A DNA stretch of 9,191 nucleotides from Chloroflexota bacterium (GCA_008501785.1 QQUD01001066.1:1-9191), one strand, 5' to 3'. Counted from the first letter of the stretch, positions 1 through 6,484 are shown. Program-made: numbers and translations. Notes: a model not told the origin generated them from the sequence alone.

Positions 1-547
1 TTAGCCCAAAATAAGGTTAAGTGTGAACAGGCTATGGTTTCATGGGTCATCAGGTGTTTATTGTAATCATTACACTATATGACAAATAGCTTCCAAGAAA
101 ATACGTCATTTATCTTCCAAGCTTACACATCTTTTGATTATCTCCAGTGAACAATCAGCCATCCATTGGTCCAAAAAAACGACCGTTTTTCTATACCATC
201 CCACCAACATCTCACATTTTCCAACCCCTCCTGTGTGAGATTCAGAGCTATTTGATCTCTTTTCTTCAGACTTAAATGATCGCTTTGTGCAATATTACGA
301 GATCATCGAATCGTTCAAAATGTATTATTCGGAACTCAACAAACAGGATAATTGCCGTGAAAGCCCGCTCAAAACGCCATTTTGGACTAAACTTTGCCTG
401 TCGAGTTCCAGATAAGACGGATTATCTGCAATTAAAACGTATGATGCGAATTGGCTTCCTTGGTTCCTTCAGAGATCGTTTATCGTTGAAGATTTGGGAT
501 CATTTATCGTTGAATCTCACAGGTAATCTTCTTAATCTGCGTTTAAA
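1..547. other. Gene-poor region downstream of the dehydrogenase
   Basis: I see no supportable gene here on either strand. A plus-strand open frame of 129 codons (276-665) runs into the antisense of the dehydrogenase, has no ribosome binding site and resembles no family I know. The stretch is AT-rich. It holds a variant of the window's repeated palindrome (175-190), a 7-bp inverted repeat CAGATAA/TTATCTG at 409-428 with a 6-base loop, and a degenerate 24-bp-period repeat at 474-514. No clear T-tract terminator follows the dehydrogenase stop on the minus strand. Confidence 0.6.
474..514. repeat. Two-copy direct repeat, 24-bp period
   Basis: GATCGTTTATCGTTGAA (474-490) recurs as GATCATTTATCGTTGAA (498-514), with one mismatch in 17 and starts 24 bases apart. 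The pair lies just downstream of the dehydrogenase stop. Its function is unknown; it could be a protein-binding site or the remnant of a longer tandem array. Confidence 0.6.
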
Positions 548-1465
548 CTATTTCTTTACAAGTGCAGCAAACGTCACCCCCGTCAACGCTTCAGACACAT
601 CCCAGAGGCGAGCAGCAACGGCCGTATCGTGCGACCGACTATTGGAAGGCACACGCTTTGGATAGCCACGAATCTCTTGCCAGCCACGAGGGCCATAATA
701 ATCTCCCCCCTGAACATCGGGAGCAATCGCGGCGTAAAGCGTTGGCAGCGCCCCCATTTCTGGTTTTTGACTAAAGATTGGATTTAGCATACTGAAAAGG
801 CCAGAATGGCTTTGCAAATTCGTGCCTGTCCAACCCGGATGGGCGGCTGTAGCAACTGCGTTTATACTAGCTGTCTGAAAACGCCGCTGCAATTCATACG
901 TAAACAGCAAGTTAGCTAATTTACTTTGTCCATATGCGCCGCTGCGATTGTAGTTTTTCTCCGCGTTCAAATTCTCAAAGTCAATTTGACCCATTTTGTG
1001 CGCCATGCTGCTCACGTTGACCACACGGGCGTTTGGTGTACGAATTATCAAATCAAGCAACTGCCCGGTGAGTGCGAAATGTCCCAAGTGGTTTGTGCCA
1101 AATTGCAGTTCAAAGCCATCTTTAGTTTTCGTAAATGGTGGCACCATCACACCTGCATTGTTGACTAGCAAATCTAACTGCTTGTATTGCTCCTTAAATT
1201 CTTGCACAAATTGGCGTACTGAACTGAGATCAGATAAATCAAGCTGCATTAAGTCGAGGTTGGCAGTGGGGGTTTCTTGGCGGATTTGGGAAACGGCCGT
1301 TTCCCCTTTCGGCAAACTGCGACAAGCCAAAATAACCGTCGCCCCTTTTTGTGCCAATGCCCGTGCCGTTTCATATCCAATCCCGCTGTTCGCGCCGGTG
1401 ACAATTGCCACGCGACCTGTTTGATCTGGAATATCGTTTACTGTCCAATTTTGATTAGTTGACAT
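548..1465 (-). CDS. Short-chain dehydrogenase/reductase (SDR), retinol-dehydrogenase-like
   Basis: A 305-residue NAD(P)-dependent oxidoreductase of the SDR superfamily, expected to be cytosolic and to interconvert an alcohol and a carbonyl. Visible motifs are the Rossmann glycine motif TGANSGIG (residues 23-30), NNAG (102-105), the structural Asn in GTNHLG (125), catalytic Ser in VNVSS (152/153), the YGQSK pair Tyr178/Lys182, and HPG (209-211). The C-terminal extension and the HPGWTGTNL stretch fit the retinol-dehydrogenase/protochlorophyllide-reductase-like SDR group; the substrate cannot be read. The start is secure: AGGAG lies 7 bases before the ATG. The gene follows tetR on the same strand after 128 bp. 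That gap holds an operator-like palindrome matching the one in front of tetR, so regulation by the TetR protein is likely. The coding sequence contains two copies of the ACGGCCGT palindrome, both read as Thr-Ala-Val. Confidence 0.93.
   Translation of the reverse strand: MSTNQNWTVNDIPDQTGRVAIVTGANSGIGYETARALAQKGATVILACRSLPKGETAVSQIRQETPTANLDLMQLDLSDLSSVRQFVQEFKEQYKQLDLLVNNAGVMVPPFTKTKDGFELQFGTNHLGHFALTGQLLDLIIRTPNARVVNVSSMAHKMGQIDFENLNAEKNYNRSGAYGQSKLANLLFTYELQRRFQTASINAVATAAHPGWTGTNLQSHSGLFSMLNPIFSQKPEMGALPTLYAAIAPDVQGGDYYGPRGWQEIRGYPKRVPSNSRSHDTAVAARLWDVSEALTGVTFAALVKK
618..625. repeat. ACGGCCGT palindrome, copy 1
   Basis: This is the 8-bp core only, inside the 3' end of the dehydrogenase gene, where it is read on the minus strand as Thr-Ala-Val. 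Confidence 0.7.
1288..1305. repeat. ACGGCCGT palindrome, copy 2 (18 bp)
   Basis: GGGAAACGGCCGTTTCCC is a perfect 18-bp palindrome. It encodes Gly-Glu-Thr-Ala-Val-Ser in the dehydrogenase, just after the first strand-helix unit of the Rossmann fold. Confidence 0.9.
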
Positions 1466-1488
1466 GATTTTCTCCTAAAAGAATTATA

Positions 1489-1534
1489 TTGGTGTATTGG
1501 TGTAATGAGTTACTTTACCAATATACCAATACAC
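1489..1534. repeat. Clustered inverted repeats (TATTGG units) before the dehydrogenase
   Basis: TTGGTGTATTGGT (1489-1501) faces ACCAATATACCAA (1517-1529), a 13-bp inverted repeat with one mismatch and a 15-base gap. In another register GTGTATTGG (1492-1500) pairs perfectly with CCAATACAC (1526-1534). Seen another way, there are four TATTGG-type units, two per strand. The array lies between the tetR end and the dehydrogenase ribosome binding site, so it could be a second regulator site or a leader hairpin. A TATAAT-like hexamer on the minus strand (1484-1489) lies next to it, but no convincing -35 was found. Confidence 0.6.
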
Positions 1535-1558
1535 TTATACACTAATTCACCAGTAAGA

Positions 1559-1576
1559 GAGTGAATGTTCACTCGG
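1559..1576 (-). promoter_or_regulatory. TetR-type operator in front of the dehydrogenase gene
   Basis: GAGTGAATGTTCACTCGG contains a perfect inverted repeat, GAGTGAA-TG-TTCACTC (1559-1574). The same 18 bases recur with two changes, in the opposite orientation, at the tetR start (2164-2181). A palindrome shared by the regulator and its neighbour is the usual sign of a local TetR regulon. The binding itself is inferred. Confidence 0.7.
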
Positions 1577-1593
1577 TTTTGTTTGAAAAAATT

Positions 1594-2175
1594 TTAGCGC
1601 TTGATCGCATCCCAACAGAGGGAAACGGCCGTTTCCAACGCCGCCTCATCCAACACAATCTTCCCCACAATATGCCCTTTCACTAATGCACTAATGATGC
1701 CCCAAACCACTTTCGTTAAAAACTCATTATCAATCGGCTTCAAAATCTCCTGCGCCTGTCCATCCACAAAAATCTGCTTCATCGCCTTCATCCACCCCGA
1801 CTTATCCACCTTTGCCAATGGCTTAATGTAAGGTGAATACGCATATTGATCCCAAAACATGAATTCCTGCGGGTGCAGCAAGATAAATTTGATAGAATTT
1901 TTCACCATTTGCGCCAAACGTGTGCGCACTGGCGCTTTAGCATCATAATCAGCCAGCACATAATTCCCCAACTTATCCGTTAATTCTTGATACAACTCTG
2001 CAACAAGCGCTTCTTTACTGGGGAAGTGATGGTAAATCGTGCCCATTGCCACGCCTGCCCGTTTGGCAATGGCGGACATGGGGGTTGATTGCAGCCCATT
2101 TTCATCAATCAATTGAATCGTGGCGGTTAAAATCCGCTGTCGTTTCGTATCCATCATAAAATACCGAGCGAGCAT
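1594..2175 (-). CDS. TetR/AcrR-family transcriptional repressor
   Basis: Up to 193 residues. It is a DNA-binding repressor whose C-terminal domain would bind a small ligand and release the operator. The N-terminal helix-turn-helix is typical: the segment TPMSAIAKRAGVAMGTIYHH, followed by FPSKEALVAEL, lies at about residues 31-60. The C-terminal half is helical and does not reveal the ligand. The start is uncertain. ATG 2175 lies inside the operator and only about 7 bases after the predicted transcription start. ATG 2157 or 2154 give a more usual N-terminus (MDTKRQRIL), but no Shine-Dalgarno is evident for any of them. The promoter and an operator copy lie directly upstream, which suggests autorepression. 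The 3' end carries a 16-bp copy of the repeated palindrome, read as Glu-Thr-Ala-Val-Ser. Confidence 0.92.
   Translation of the reverse strand: MLARYFMMDTKRQRILTATIQLIDENGLQSTPMSAIAKRAGVAMGTIYHHFPSKEALVAELYQELTDKLGNYVLADYDAKAPVRTRLAQMVKNSIKFILLHPQEFMFWDQYAYSPYIKPLAKVDKSGWMKAMKQIFVDGQAQEILKPIDNEFLTKVVWGIISALVKGHIVGKIVLDEAALETAVSLCWDAIKR
1621..1636. repeat. ACGGCCGT palindrome, copy 3 (16 bp)
   Basis: GGAAACGGCCGTTTCC is a perfect 16-bp palindrome within the last codons of tetR. It is read on the minus strand as Glu-Thr-Ala-Val-Ser, almost the same peptide as copy 2 in the dehydrogenase. Confidence 0.9.
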
Positions 2176-2181
2176 TCACTC
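2164..2181 (-). promoter_or_regulatory. TetR-type operator at the tetR start
   Basis: On the minus strand this reads GAGTGAATGCTCGCTCGG, matching the site before the dehydrogenase at 16 of 18 positions. It sits just downstream of the tetR -10 hexamer, at about +2 to +19, where a bound repressor would block transcription. The second half-site is weaker here than in the other copy. Confidence 0.65.
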
Positions 2182-2188
2182 TGTTCGG

Positions 2189-2216
2189 ATTTTATCTGCA
2201 AATAAAAAATTGTCAA
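2189..2216 (-). promoter_or_regulatory. Sigma-70-type promoter of tetR
   Basis: On the minus strand a perfect TTGACA -35 (2211-2216) and TAAAAT -10 (2189-2194) are separated by 16 bp. Transcription would start near 2182, next to the operator-like palindrome. Confidence 0.75.
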
Positions 2217-2467
2217 TGGAAAGACAAACGTTCCGGGGATATTCAGGAGTCGTCATTTACCATCTTAGGGTAGTATGCATATTTGATCAAAAATATACTC
2301 TAAGCTCAATCCTCTCTGGTAATTCTGTCATGAACGATAAAAACGACCGTTTTCTTGAGTTGACTTGACCCATGATAACTACTACAACTTAGCTCATATT
2401 GACCTAAATTACGGACAAAAAATGGTTATCTTGATTCACAAAGCCCTTAGCGTATATTTCTGCGCGT

Positions 2468-2581
2468 TTATGCACAGTACCCTGGTAACGGCCGTTGTGC
2501 AAAACTTGTTTGCAGGGTCACTAGGCCCAGTACAAGCACGAGCATAATTAAAGTTAAACGGTGTAAATGTCTTCCTGACAT
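2468..2581 (-). CDS. Short ORF encoding an orphan signal peptide (37 aa), possibly a gene remnant
   Basis: On the minus strand an ATG at 2579-2581 lies 7 bases after a strong AGGAG site (2589-2593). The 37-residue product starts MSGRHLHRLT, continues with a hydrophobic stretch (LIMLVLVLGLVTL, residues 11-23) and then TSFAQRPLPG. This is a textbook signal peptide (basic N-region, hydrophobic core, SFA|Q cleavage-like site) that stops about nine residues after the predicted cut. A different frame stays open for about 25 more codons downstream, so a frameshifted small secreted protein or a decayed gene is plausible. A genuine small secreted or membrane peptide is the alternative. It contains the ACGGCCGT palindrome (2487-2496), read here as Gln-Arg-Pro-Leu. 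No family was recognised. Confidence 0.45.
   Translation of the reverse strand: MSGRHLHRLTLIMLVLVLGLVTLQTSFAQRPLPGYCA
2487..2496. repeat. ACGGCCGT palindrome, copy 4 (10 bp)
   Basis: AACGGCCGTT lies within the 3' part of the short signal-peptide ORF, directly after the predicted cleavage site. Flanking TGCACA (2471-2476) and TGTGCA (2496-2501) form an additional short inverted repeat around it. Confidence 0.7.
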
Positions 2582-2607
2582 TAATTTTCTCCTGTTCTAA
2601 AAATCGA

Positions 2608-2625
2608 CATCGAATGAATTCGATG
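2608..2625. repeat. 18-bp inverted repeat upstream of the signal-peptide ORF
   Basis: CATCGAAT-GA-ATTCGATG is a perfect 8+8 inverted repeat with a 2-bp centre. It lies about 15 bases upstream of the AGGAG of the minus-strand short ORF. Its form suits a dimeric repressor site, but no cognate regulator is identified. Confidence 0.5.
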
Positions 2626-2855
2626 CCTGAACTCTGAAAACATGTTTAATCTGGCAAACTCAAAATGAATTTTGGGTCGCGAAATTGTATGGTTATAAAA
2701 TTTGGTTGTGCAAGATGGATTGTCGAATCTCTGTTGGCTCCTCCTTTTCCAAACAATTATTGGTCGCGGTATCCGTTTTCCGACTCCCCACTATTTAAAA
2801 ATTTTCACAACCAGTGTAAACACTCCCTATCACGAAACTATCACTGGTCAATTGA

Positions 2856-2864
2856 TGGTATAAT
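2856..2864 (+). promoter_or_regulatory. Extended -10 promoter of the BTAD regulator
   Basis: TGGTATAAT is a consensus TATAAT (2859-2864) preceded by the TGN extension. No good -35 is present at 16-18 bp, which is usual for extended -10 promoters. The transcript would start near 2871, leaving a leader of about 140 bases before the ATG at 3011. That leader contains an unused GAGGAG motif at 2910-2915. Confidence 0.6.
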
Positions 2865-3010
2865 CTTGCTCGTGATACAACGAAAGAAGTACTAAAACTA
2901 CAAACTTTTGAGGAGAAAATCAGGCAATAGTTTAATTTAGGTTGTTAGGTTGCCTATTAATAATTGATTCTACGTTAGAGATTGGAGAAATCCTGCACTG
3001 GGGAAAAACA

Positions 3011-4822
3011 ATGACACACCTTTCACTCAACCTTCTAGGAGGATTTGAGGCAGCATTAGGCGGGGAACCTGTTAAGGCATTTGGTGCCGATAAAGTTCGA
3101 GCCTTGCTGTCATTTTTAGCAATTGAATCATCGTCCACCCATCGCCGAGAAAAATTAATGGCGATGTTTTGGCCAGATTTGCCCAGAAAAAGAGCGGCGC
3201 ACAACCTCAGTCAAAGCTTGCTGCGGCTGCGTAAAGCAGTAGGTGAACAAAAAGGACCCTCCACACCCAAATTTTTATTAGCCACCACGCAAGACATCCA
3301 ATTCAATCCCAACAGTGATTTCCAATTAGACGTCCTTCGCTTCCGCGAATTATTACACCTTTGTGAACGGCACTATCACACAGACCGGGCAACCTGTGAG
3401 ACGTGTACACAATGGCTGACCCAGGCTGCTGAACTGTACAAAGGTGACTTATTAGCTGGATTTTTCATTCCAAACAGCGTTGGTTTTGAAGAGTGGCGGC
3501 TGATGCAGCAGGAAGAGTTGCATCAACAGGCGTTGAAAACATTGCAACGCCTGGTTGCCTATCACGAGCGACAGGAACAATTCGATCAAGTTGAAAGATT
3601 TGCACGTAGACAGATTGCTTTAGAACCGTGGCATGATGAAGAATCGCGCATGAAGTTAATGCAGGCGTTTGTCAACAACGGCAAGATTGGTGCGGCGCTG
3701 GAACAGTATGAACAATACCAAAACACGTTGGCTACAGAACTCGGTGTTAAGCCTGCTGCGCCCATCACCGGGTTTTATGAGCAAATTCGTACGGGAGAGG
3801 TGGGGTATCAGGCAGCATCTCAGCCAAAAGTGCAGGAAAGCGGGTGGTTGTCTGCACAAGGTGAGCGCAGGCAGGTGACTGTGCTTGCCTGCAATCCGGC
3901 TGCGCCCTGTGACTTTGAAGAAATTCATGAAAAAATCAATTTTTGCAAGGGGCGCTGCGAAGGTGTTTTCCACCGGTTTGGTGGGCGGCGAGCACCGCGT
4001 CAAGGCAGCACCTGCCTTGTCTATTTTGGATTTCCGCAAGCGCATGAAGATGCTGCACGTCGTGCTGTGCAAGCAGGACTGGCGGCAGCGGCTTCTTTTG
4101 AAGGCAACAACTCAGTAAAAATTGGTATTCACACTGGGGAAGTCTTGGTTGGCGAGAAACGTGGGAAAAGATGGCAAGATCGGGATTTGATCGGACCAAC
4201 TTTGGAGATTGCCTGTGATTGTCAGCGTCAGGCGGAATCCGGTTCGGTGGTGATTACGGAAGCGAGCAAACGTCTGGTGGAGGGGGTGTTTGAGTTACGA
4301 CCGTTAGGCTCCCACCACATCCATATCGGCACACAAACACCGTTCTACCAGGTACACGACAGCAGCAATCTGCCAGATCGCATCAACTGGCTGGTGCAAA
4401 CACAGCGCCTGACCCCGTTTGCAGGCCGTAAAAAGGAGATGCGCCAGCTAAAAAACTGTCGTGACCAGGCGTTTAAAGGGTATGGCCAGGTGGTTTTTCT
4501 GAATGGTCAACCGGGCATTGGTAAATCACGCATCATTTGGGAATTAAAAGAAAACACGCACAGCAAATTTTCCAATGTGAATGATCAGCCACAAGTTCGC
4601 TGGCTTGCTGGTCGCTGTTTGCCTCATTATCAAAACAGCAGTCTGTTCCCCATGATCGATTTGCTGGAACAGTTACTCGGTTTTCAGGGGGATGATAGTG
4701 TAGAAACTCGGCGAGAAAAGCTTAGAGATGTGCTTGTGCGATATGAAGTTGGGGGGAAACGGCCGTTTTCCTCCTATCCCTCATGCTGGAACTACCTACC
4801 GACGAGCCAGCTCCAAAAATGA
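3011..4822 (+). CDS. SARP/BTAD regulator with cyclase-like and AAA domains, N-terminal part (frameshifted)
   Basis: The first 580 or so residues of a large multidomain regulator. In order: winged-helix DNA-binding domain of the SARP type (1-85, starting MTHLSLNLLGGFEA and including HNLSQSLLRLRKAVG), bacterial transcriptional activator (BTAD) helical domain (about 100-260), class III nucleotide-cyclase-like domain (285-449), then the start of a STAND/AAA ATPase with Walker A GQPGIGKS (499-506). The cyclase domain has lost both metal-binding Asp motifs, so it is probably a sensor or scaffold rather than an enzyme. ATG 3011 is preferred over an in-frame TTG at 2942: it gives the family's usual N-terminus and has GGGGA 6 bases upstream. 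After about residue 580 the reading frame fails. The last 23 codons (GGKRPFSS and onward) are out-of-frame sequence, and the proper continuation is the overlapping ORF ending at 6366. Confidence 0.88.
   Translation: MTHLSLNLLGGFEAALGGEPVKAFGADKVRALLSFLAIESSSTHRREKLMAMFWPDLPRKRAAHNLSQSLLRLRKAVGEQKGPSTPKFLLATTQDIQFNPNSDFQLDVLRFRELLHLCERHYHTDRATCETCTQWLTQAAELYKGDLLAGFFIPNSVGFEEWRLMQQEELHQQALKTLQRLVAYHERQEQFDQVERFARRQIALEPWHDEESRMKLMQAFVNNGKIGAALEQYEQYQNTLATELGVKPAAPITGFYEQIRTGEVGYQAASQPKVQESGWLSAQGERRQVTVLACNPAAPCDFEEIHEKINFCKGRCEGVFHRFGGRRAPRQGSTCLVYFGFPQAHEDAARRAVQAGLAAAASFEGNNSVKIGIHTGEVLVGEKRGKRWQDRDLIGPTLEIACDCQRQAESGSVVITEASKRLVEGVFELRPLGSHHIHIGTQTPFYQVHDSSNLPDRINWLVQTQRLTPFAGRKKEMRQLKNCRDQAFKGYGQVVFLNGQPGIGKSRIIWELKENTHSKFSNVNDQPQVRWLAGRCLPHYQNSSLFPMIDLLEQLLGFQGDDSVETRREKLRDVLVRYEVGGKRPFSSYPSCWNYLPTSQLQK
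4751..4782 (+). other. One-base frameshift inside a repeated palindrome
   Basis: The regulator's upstream half uses codons beginning at 4751. Its downstream half needs codons beginning at 4759 (one base less, frame -1). The break lies in GGGGGGAAACGGCCGTTTTC. The left arm has three As and the right arm four Ts. Adding one A makes GGAAAACGGCCGTTTTCC a perfect 18-bp palindrome and joins the halves as VGGKTAVFLLSLMLELP, which fits the expected AAA-domain sequence. An extra G in the G6 run would also restore the frame. Confidence 0.75.
4757..4768. repeat. ACGGCCGT palindrome, copy 5 (12 bp), at the frameshift
   Basis: AAACGGCCGTTT is preceded by six Gs and followed by TCC. In the downstream (restored) frame it is read as Thr-Ala-Val, as in most other coding copies. 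In the upstream frame it is read as Lys-Arg-Pro-Phe. Confidence 0.85.
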
Positions 4823-6366
4823 TTACAAAAGACCAGCTTGAGCAAATGCGTCTATTATTTTTCTCATTGGTCAAAAAGCGAGCGGCAGAGCAGCCGCTGG
4901 TGCTGGTAATCGAAGATTTGCAGTGGGGCGATCCGTCCACGGTTGAGTGGCTCGGTCAATCAATTGGCTCTTTGGTGAACACGCCCTGTCTGACATTGTT
5001 CATTGCAAGGCCAGAATTTAACCCGCCGTGGTTGTCACACGAAGCGATGAGGCAAAACTTCCACTCGCTGACCCTAGATTCCCTGCGCCCAAAAGCGTCG
5101 GCCAAAATCATTGCGGAATTAGCTGGTGAGCATTTGTTAGATGAAACGATGCGCCACCAGATTGTAGCCAAGACGGATGGGATTCCCTTGTTTATTGAAG
5201 AATTGACCAAATCGCTCATTGAGGATCCATCCATTGAAAACACCACCACCGGCAAGTCGAAAATTCCGATGACTTTGCTGGATTCGTTAGTTTCACGGCT
5301 TGATCATCTCGGTAAAGCAAAGGAATCTGCACAGTGGGCGGCAGTGATTGATCGTGAGTTTTCTTATGCGCTGTTAGAGGCCTGCGTGCCATTTGAGGCA
5401 CAACGTTTGCAAGACGATCTGGCCCACATGATTGAGGCAGAACTAGTATCACCGATTGGCCGCGTGTCTCAAAACATGCCAGCACGATACATGTTCAAAC
5501 ATGGTCTGGTTCAGGATGCTGCGTATACGACCCTCCTAAAGCGCACCCGGCTCACGTATCACCAACATGTCGCCCAAATCCTGGAAACCCATTTCCCCCA
5601 AATCACAGAATCCCAACCAGAACTGCTGGCAGAATATCATGCGAGTGGCAACAACCACACACGAGCGGTCGATTTTTGGCTGCTGGCAGGCAATCGGGCC
5701 AAGGCGCATGGTGCGCTGACCGAGGCCAAGACCTTTTTCAATCACGCCGTCCAGTGGATTGAGCCTGAAGACAGTGAACGGCGCTGGCAGGCGCTAGTAG
5801 GACGTGAGGATGTACTCGATTTGCGTGGGGAACGTGAGGCGCAAAAAAAGGATATCGATGCACTGCTGGAATTAGCTGAAACATCTGGCGATGATGTACA
5901 GCAAATGGAAGCATATAATTCACCGGCAATTTATGCCGTAAAAGTGAATGATTTTGAGTTACAACTGTACGCTGCTGAGGCATCAATTGCCGCAGCAAGG
6001 CGAACGGGCAATCTCATTCTCGAAGTGCGCCAAATGCCCAGAAAAGTGGATGCATTAGTCCACTTTGAGGATTGGACCGCGGCGGAGCAAGCGGCCGAGG
6101 AAACCCTGACCAAGCTGTCAGAGGTTACAGATGATGAGACACGAACCTACGTTTTTGGCCTCCTGGCATATTCCTTTGGTCGGATGGGTGATGAGATACC
6201 TGGCATGTCGGAGGGTGAGGTGATTTCAGCGGGTTTCCAAGACCTGATGCAGCATACGGACAAAATCAGCGATGCGGATTGGCGGCAATCTTTCTTGGAT
6301 AATGTGATTGAAAATGGGGCCATTGTTGAACGGTGGGAAAGGTTGTGTGTGGCAGTCCCCGAATGA
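4783..6366 (+). CDS. BTAD regulator, C-terminal part: AAA ATPase and TPR region (frameshifted)
   Basis: This is the second half of the gene beginning at 3011, not an independent gene. ATG 4783 has no ribosome binding site, the homology clearly begins upstream of it, and the frame is open from 4747. Residues 34-52 contain the Walker B segment LVLVIEDLQWGDPST, typical of STAND-type ATPases in large SARP/LAL regulators. It is followed by the helical part of the ATPase (GIPLFIEELTKSLIE, LLDSLVSRLD). From about residue 290 the sequence is TPR-like (AGNRAKAHGALTEAKTFF and onward) and ends QSFLDNVIENGAIVERW, close to the usual C-terminus of these proteins. The TPR part looks short: one segment (about residues 450-495) passes quickly from a TPR repeat to the terminal helix, so an internal deletion is possible. 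With the frame restored the whole protein would be about 1,118 residues. Confidence 0.85.
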   Translation: MLELPTDEPAPKMITKDQLEQMRLLFFSLVKKRAAEQPLVLVIEDLQWGDPSTVEWLGQSIGSLVNTPCLTLFIARPEFNPPWLSHEAMRQNFHSLTLDSLRPKASAKIIAELAGEHLLDETMRHQIVAKTDGIPLFIEELTKSLIEDPSIENTTTGKSKIPMTLLDSLVSRLDHLGKAKESAQWAAVIDREFSYALLEACVPFEAQRLQDDLAHMIEAELVSPIGRVSQNMPARYMFKHGLVQDAAYTTLLKRTRLTYHQHVAQILETHFPQITESQPELLAEYHASGNNHTRAVDFWLLAGNRAKAHGALTEAKTFFNHAVQWIEPEDSERRWQALVGREDVLDLRGEREAQKKDIDALLELAETSGDDVQQMEAYNSPAIYAVKVNDFELQLYAAEASIAAARRTGNLILEVRQMPRKVDALVHFEDWTAAEQAAEETLTKLSEVTDDETRTYVFGLLAYSFGRMGDEIPGMSEGEVISAGFQDLMQHTDKISDADWRQSFLDNVIENGAIVERWERLCVAVPE

Positions 6367-6484
6367 TGGCCTGAATTTTATGCAATTTCTAAATTGGCGG
6401 TGGCCAGAATAGATTTCCAATTTGGGGTCCTAAAAATAATAGAATAAGGTAAATAACAAGGCAGAGGAAAATAATGCCCACTTC
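6367..6484 (+). other. Spacer between regulator and AhpD-like leader
   Basis: AT-rich and without a full-length gene. A TAGAAT hexamer at 6440-6445 could be a -10 for the downstream AhpD-like gene, but there is no recognisable -35. AGAGG at 6463-6467 is followed 6 bases later by the ATG of the 7-codon mini-ORF. Confidence 0.35.

Larger units (their letters stand above)
2217..3010. other. Long, mostly non-coding spacer
   Basis: This is about 800 AT-rich bases between the tetR promoter and the large regulator gene. It holds a variant palindrome (2339-2353), a minus-strand 37-codon ORF resembling a signal peptide (2468-2581), an 18-bp inverted repeat (2608-2625) and a plus-strand extended -10 promoter (2856-2864). 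No full-length gene is supported. The ORF remnants suggest that a gene once here has decayed. Confidence 0.55.

Noticed and set aside
276..665. 129-codon plus-strand ORF
   Set aside because: It has no ribosome binding site and no recognisable family, and its 3' third is antisense to the conserved C-terminus of the dehydrogenase.
2365..2547. 60-codon plus-strand ORF
   Set aside because: It begins at a TTG without a ribosome binding site, resembles no family and overlaps the better supported minus-strand signal-peptide ORF.
2665..2895. 76-codon plus-strand ORF, and a minus-strand AAGGAGGAG motif near 2745
   Set aside because: The ORF runs through the promoter of the regulator, and no standard start codon follows the purine-rich motif at a useful distance.
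3586..4199. Several minus-strand ORFs of 60-138 codons within the regulator
   Set aside because: They are antisense shadows of a strand with clear domain homology, with no ribosome binding sites or recognisable motifs.
4751..4770. Programmed -1 ribosomal frameshift joining the two regulator halves
   Set aside because: In the upstream frame the codons GGG GGG AAA CGG do not form an X-XXY-YYZ slippery heptamer that permits re-pairing in -1. A lost base explains the data better.
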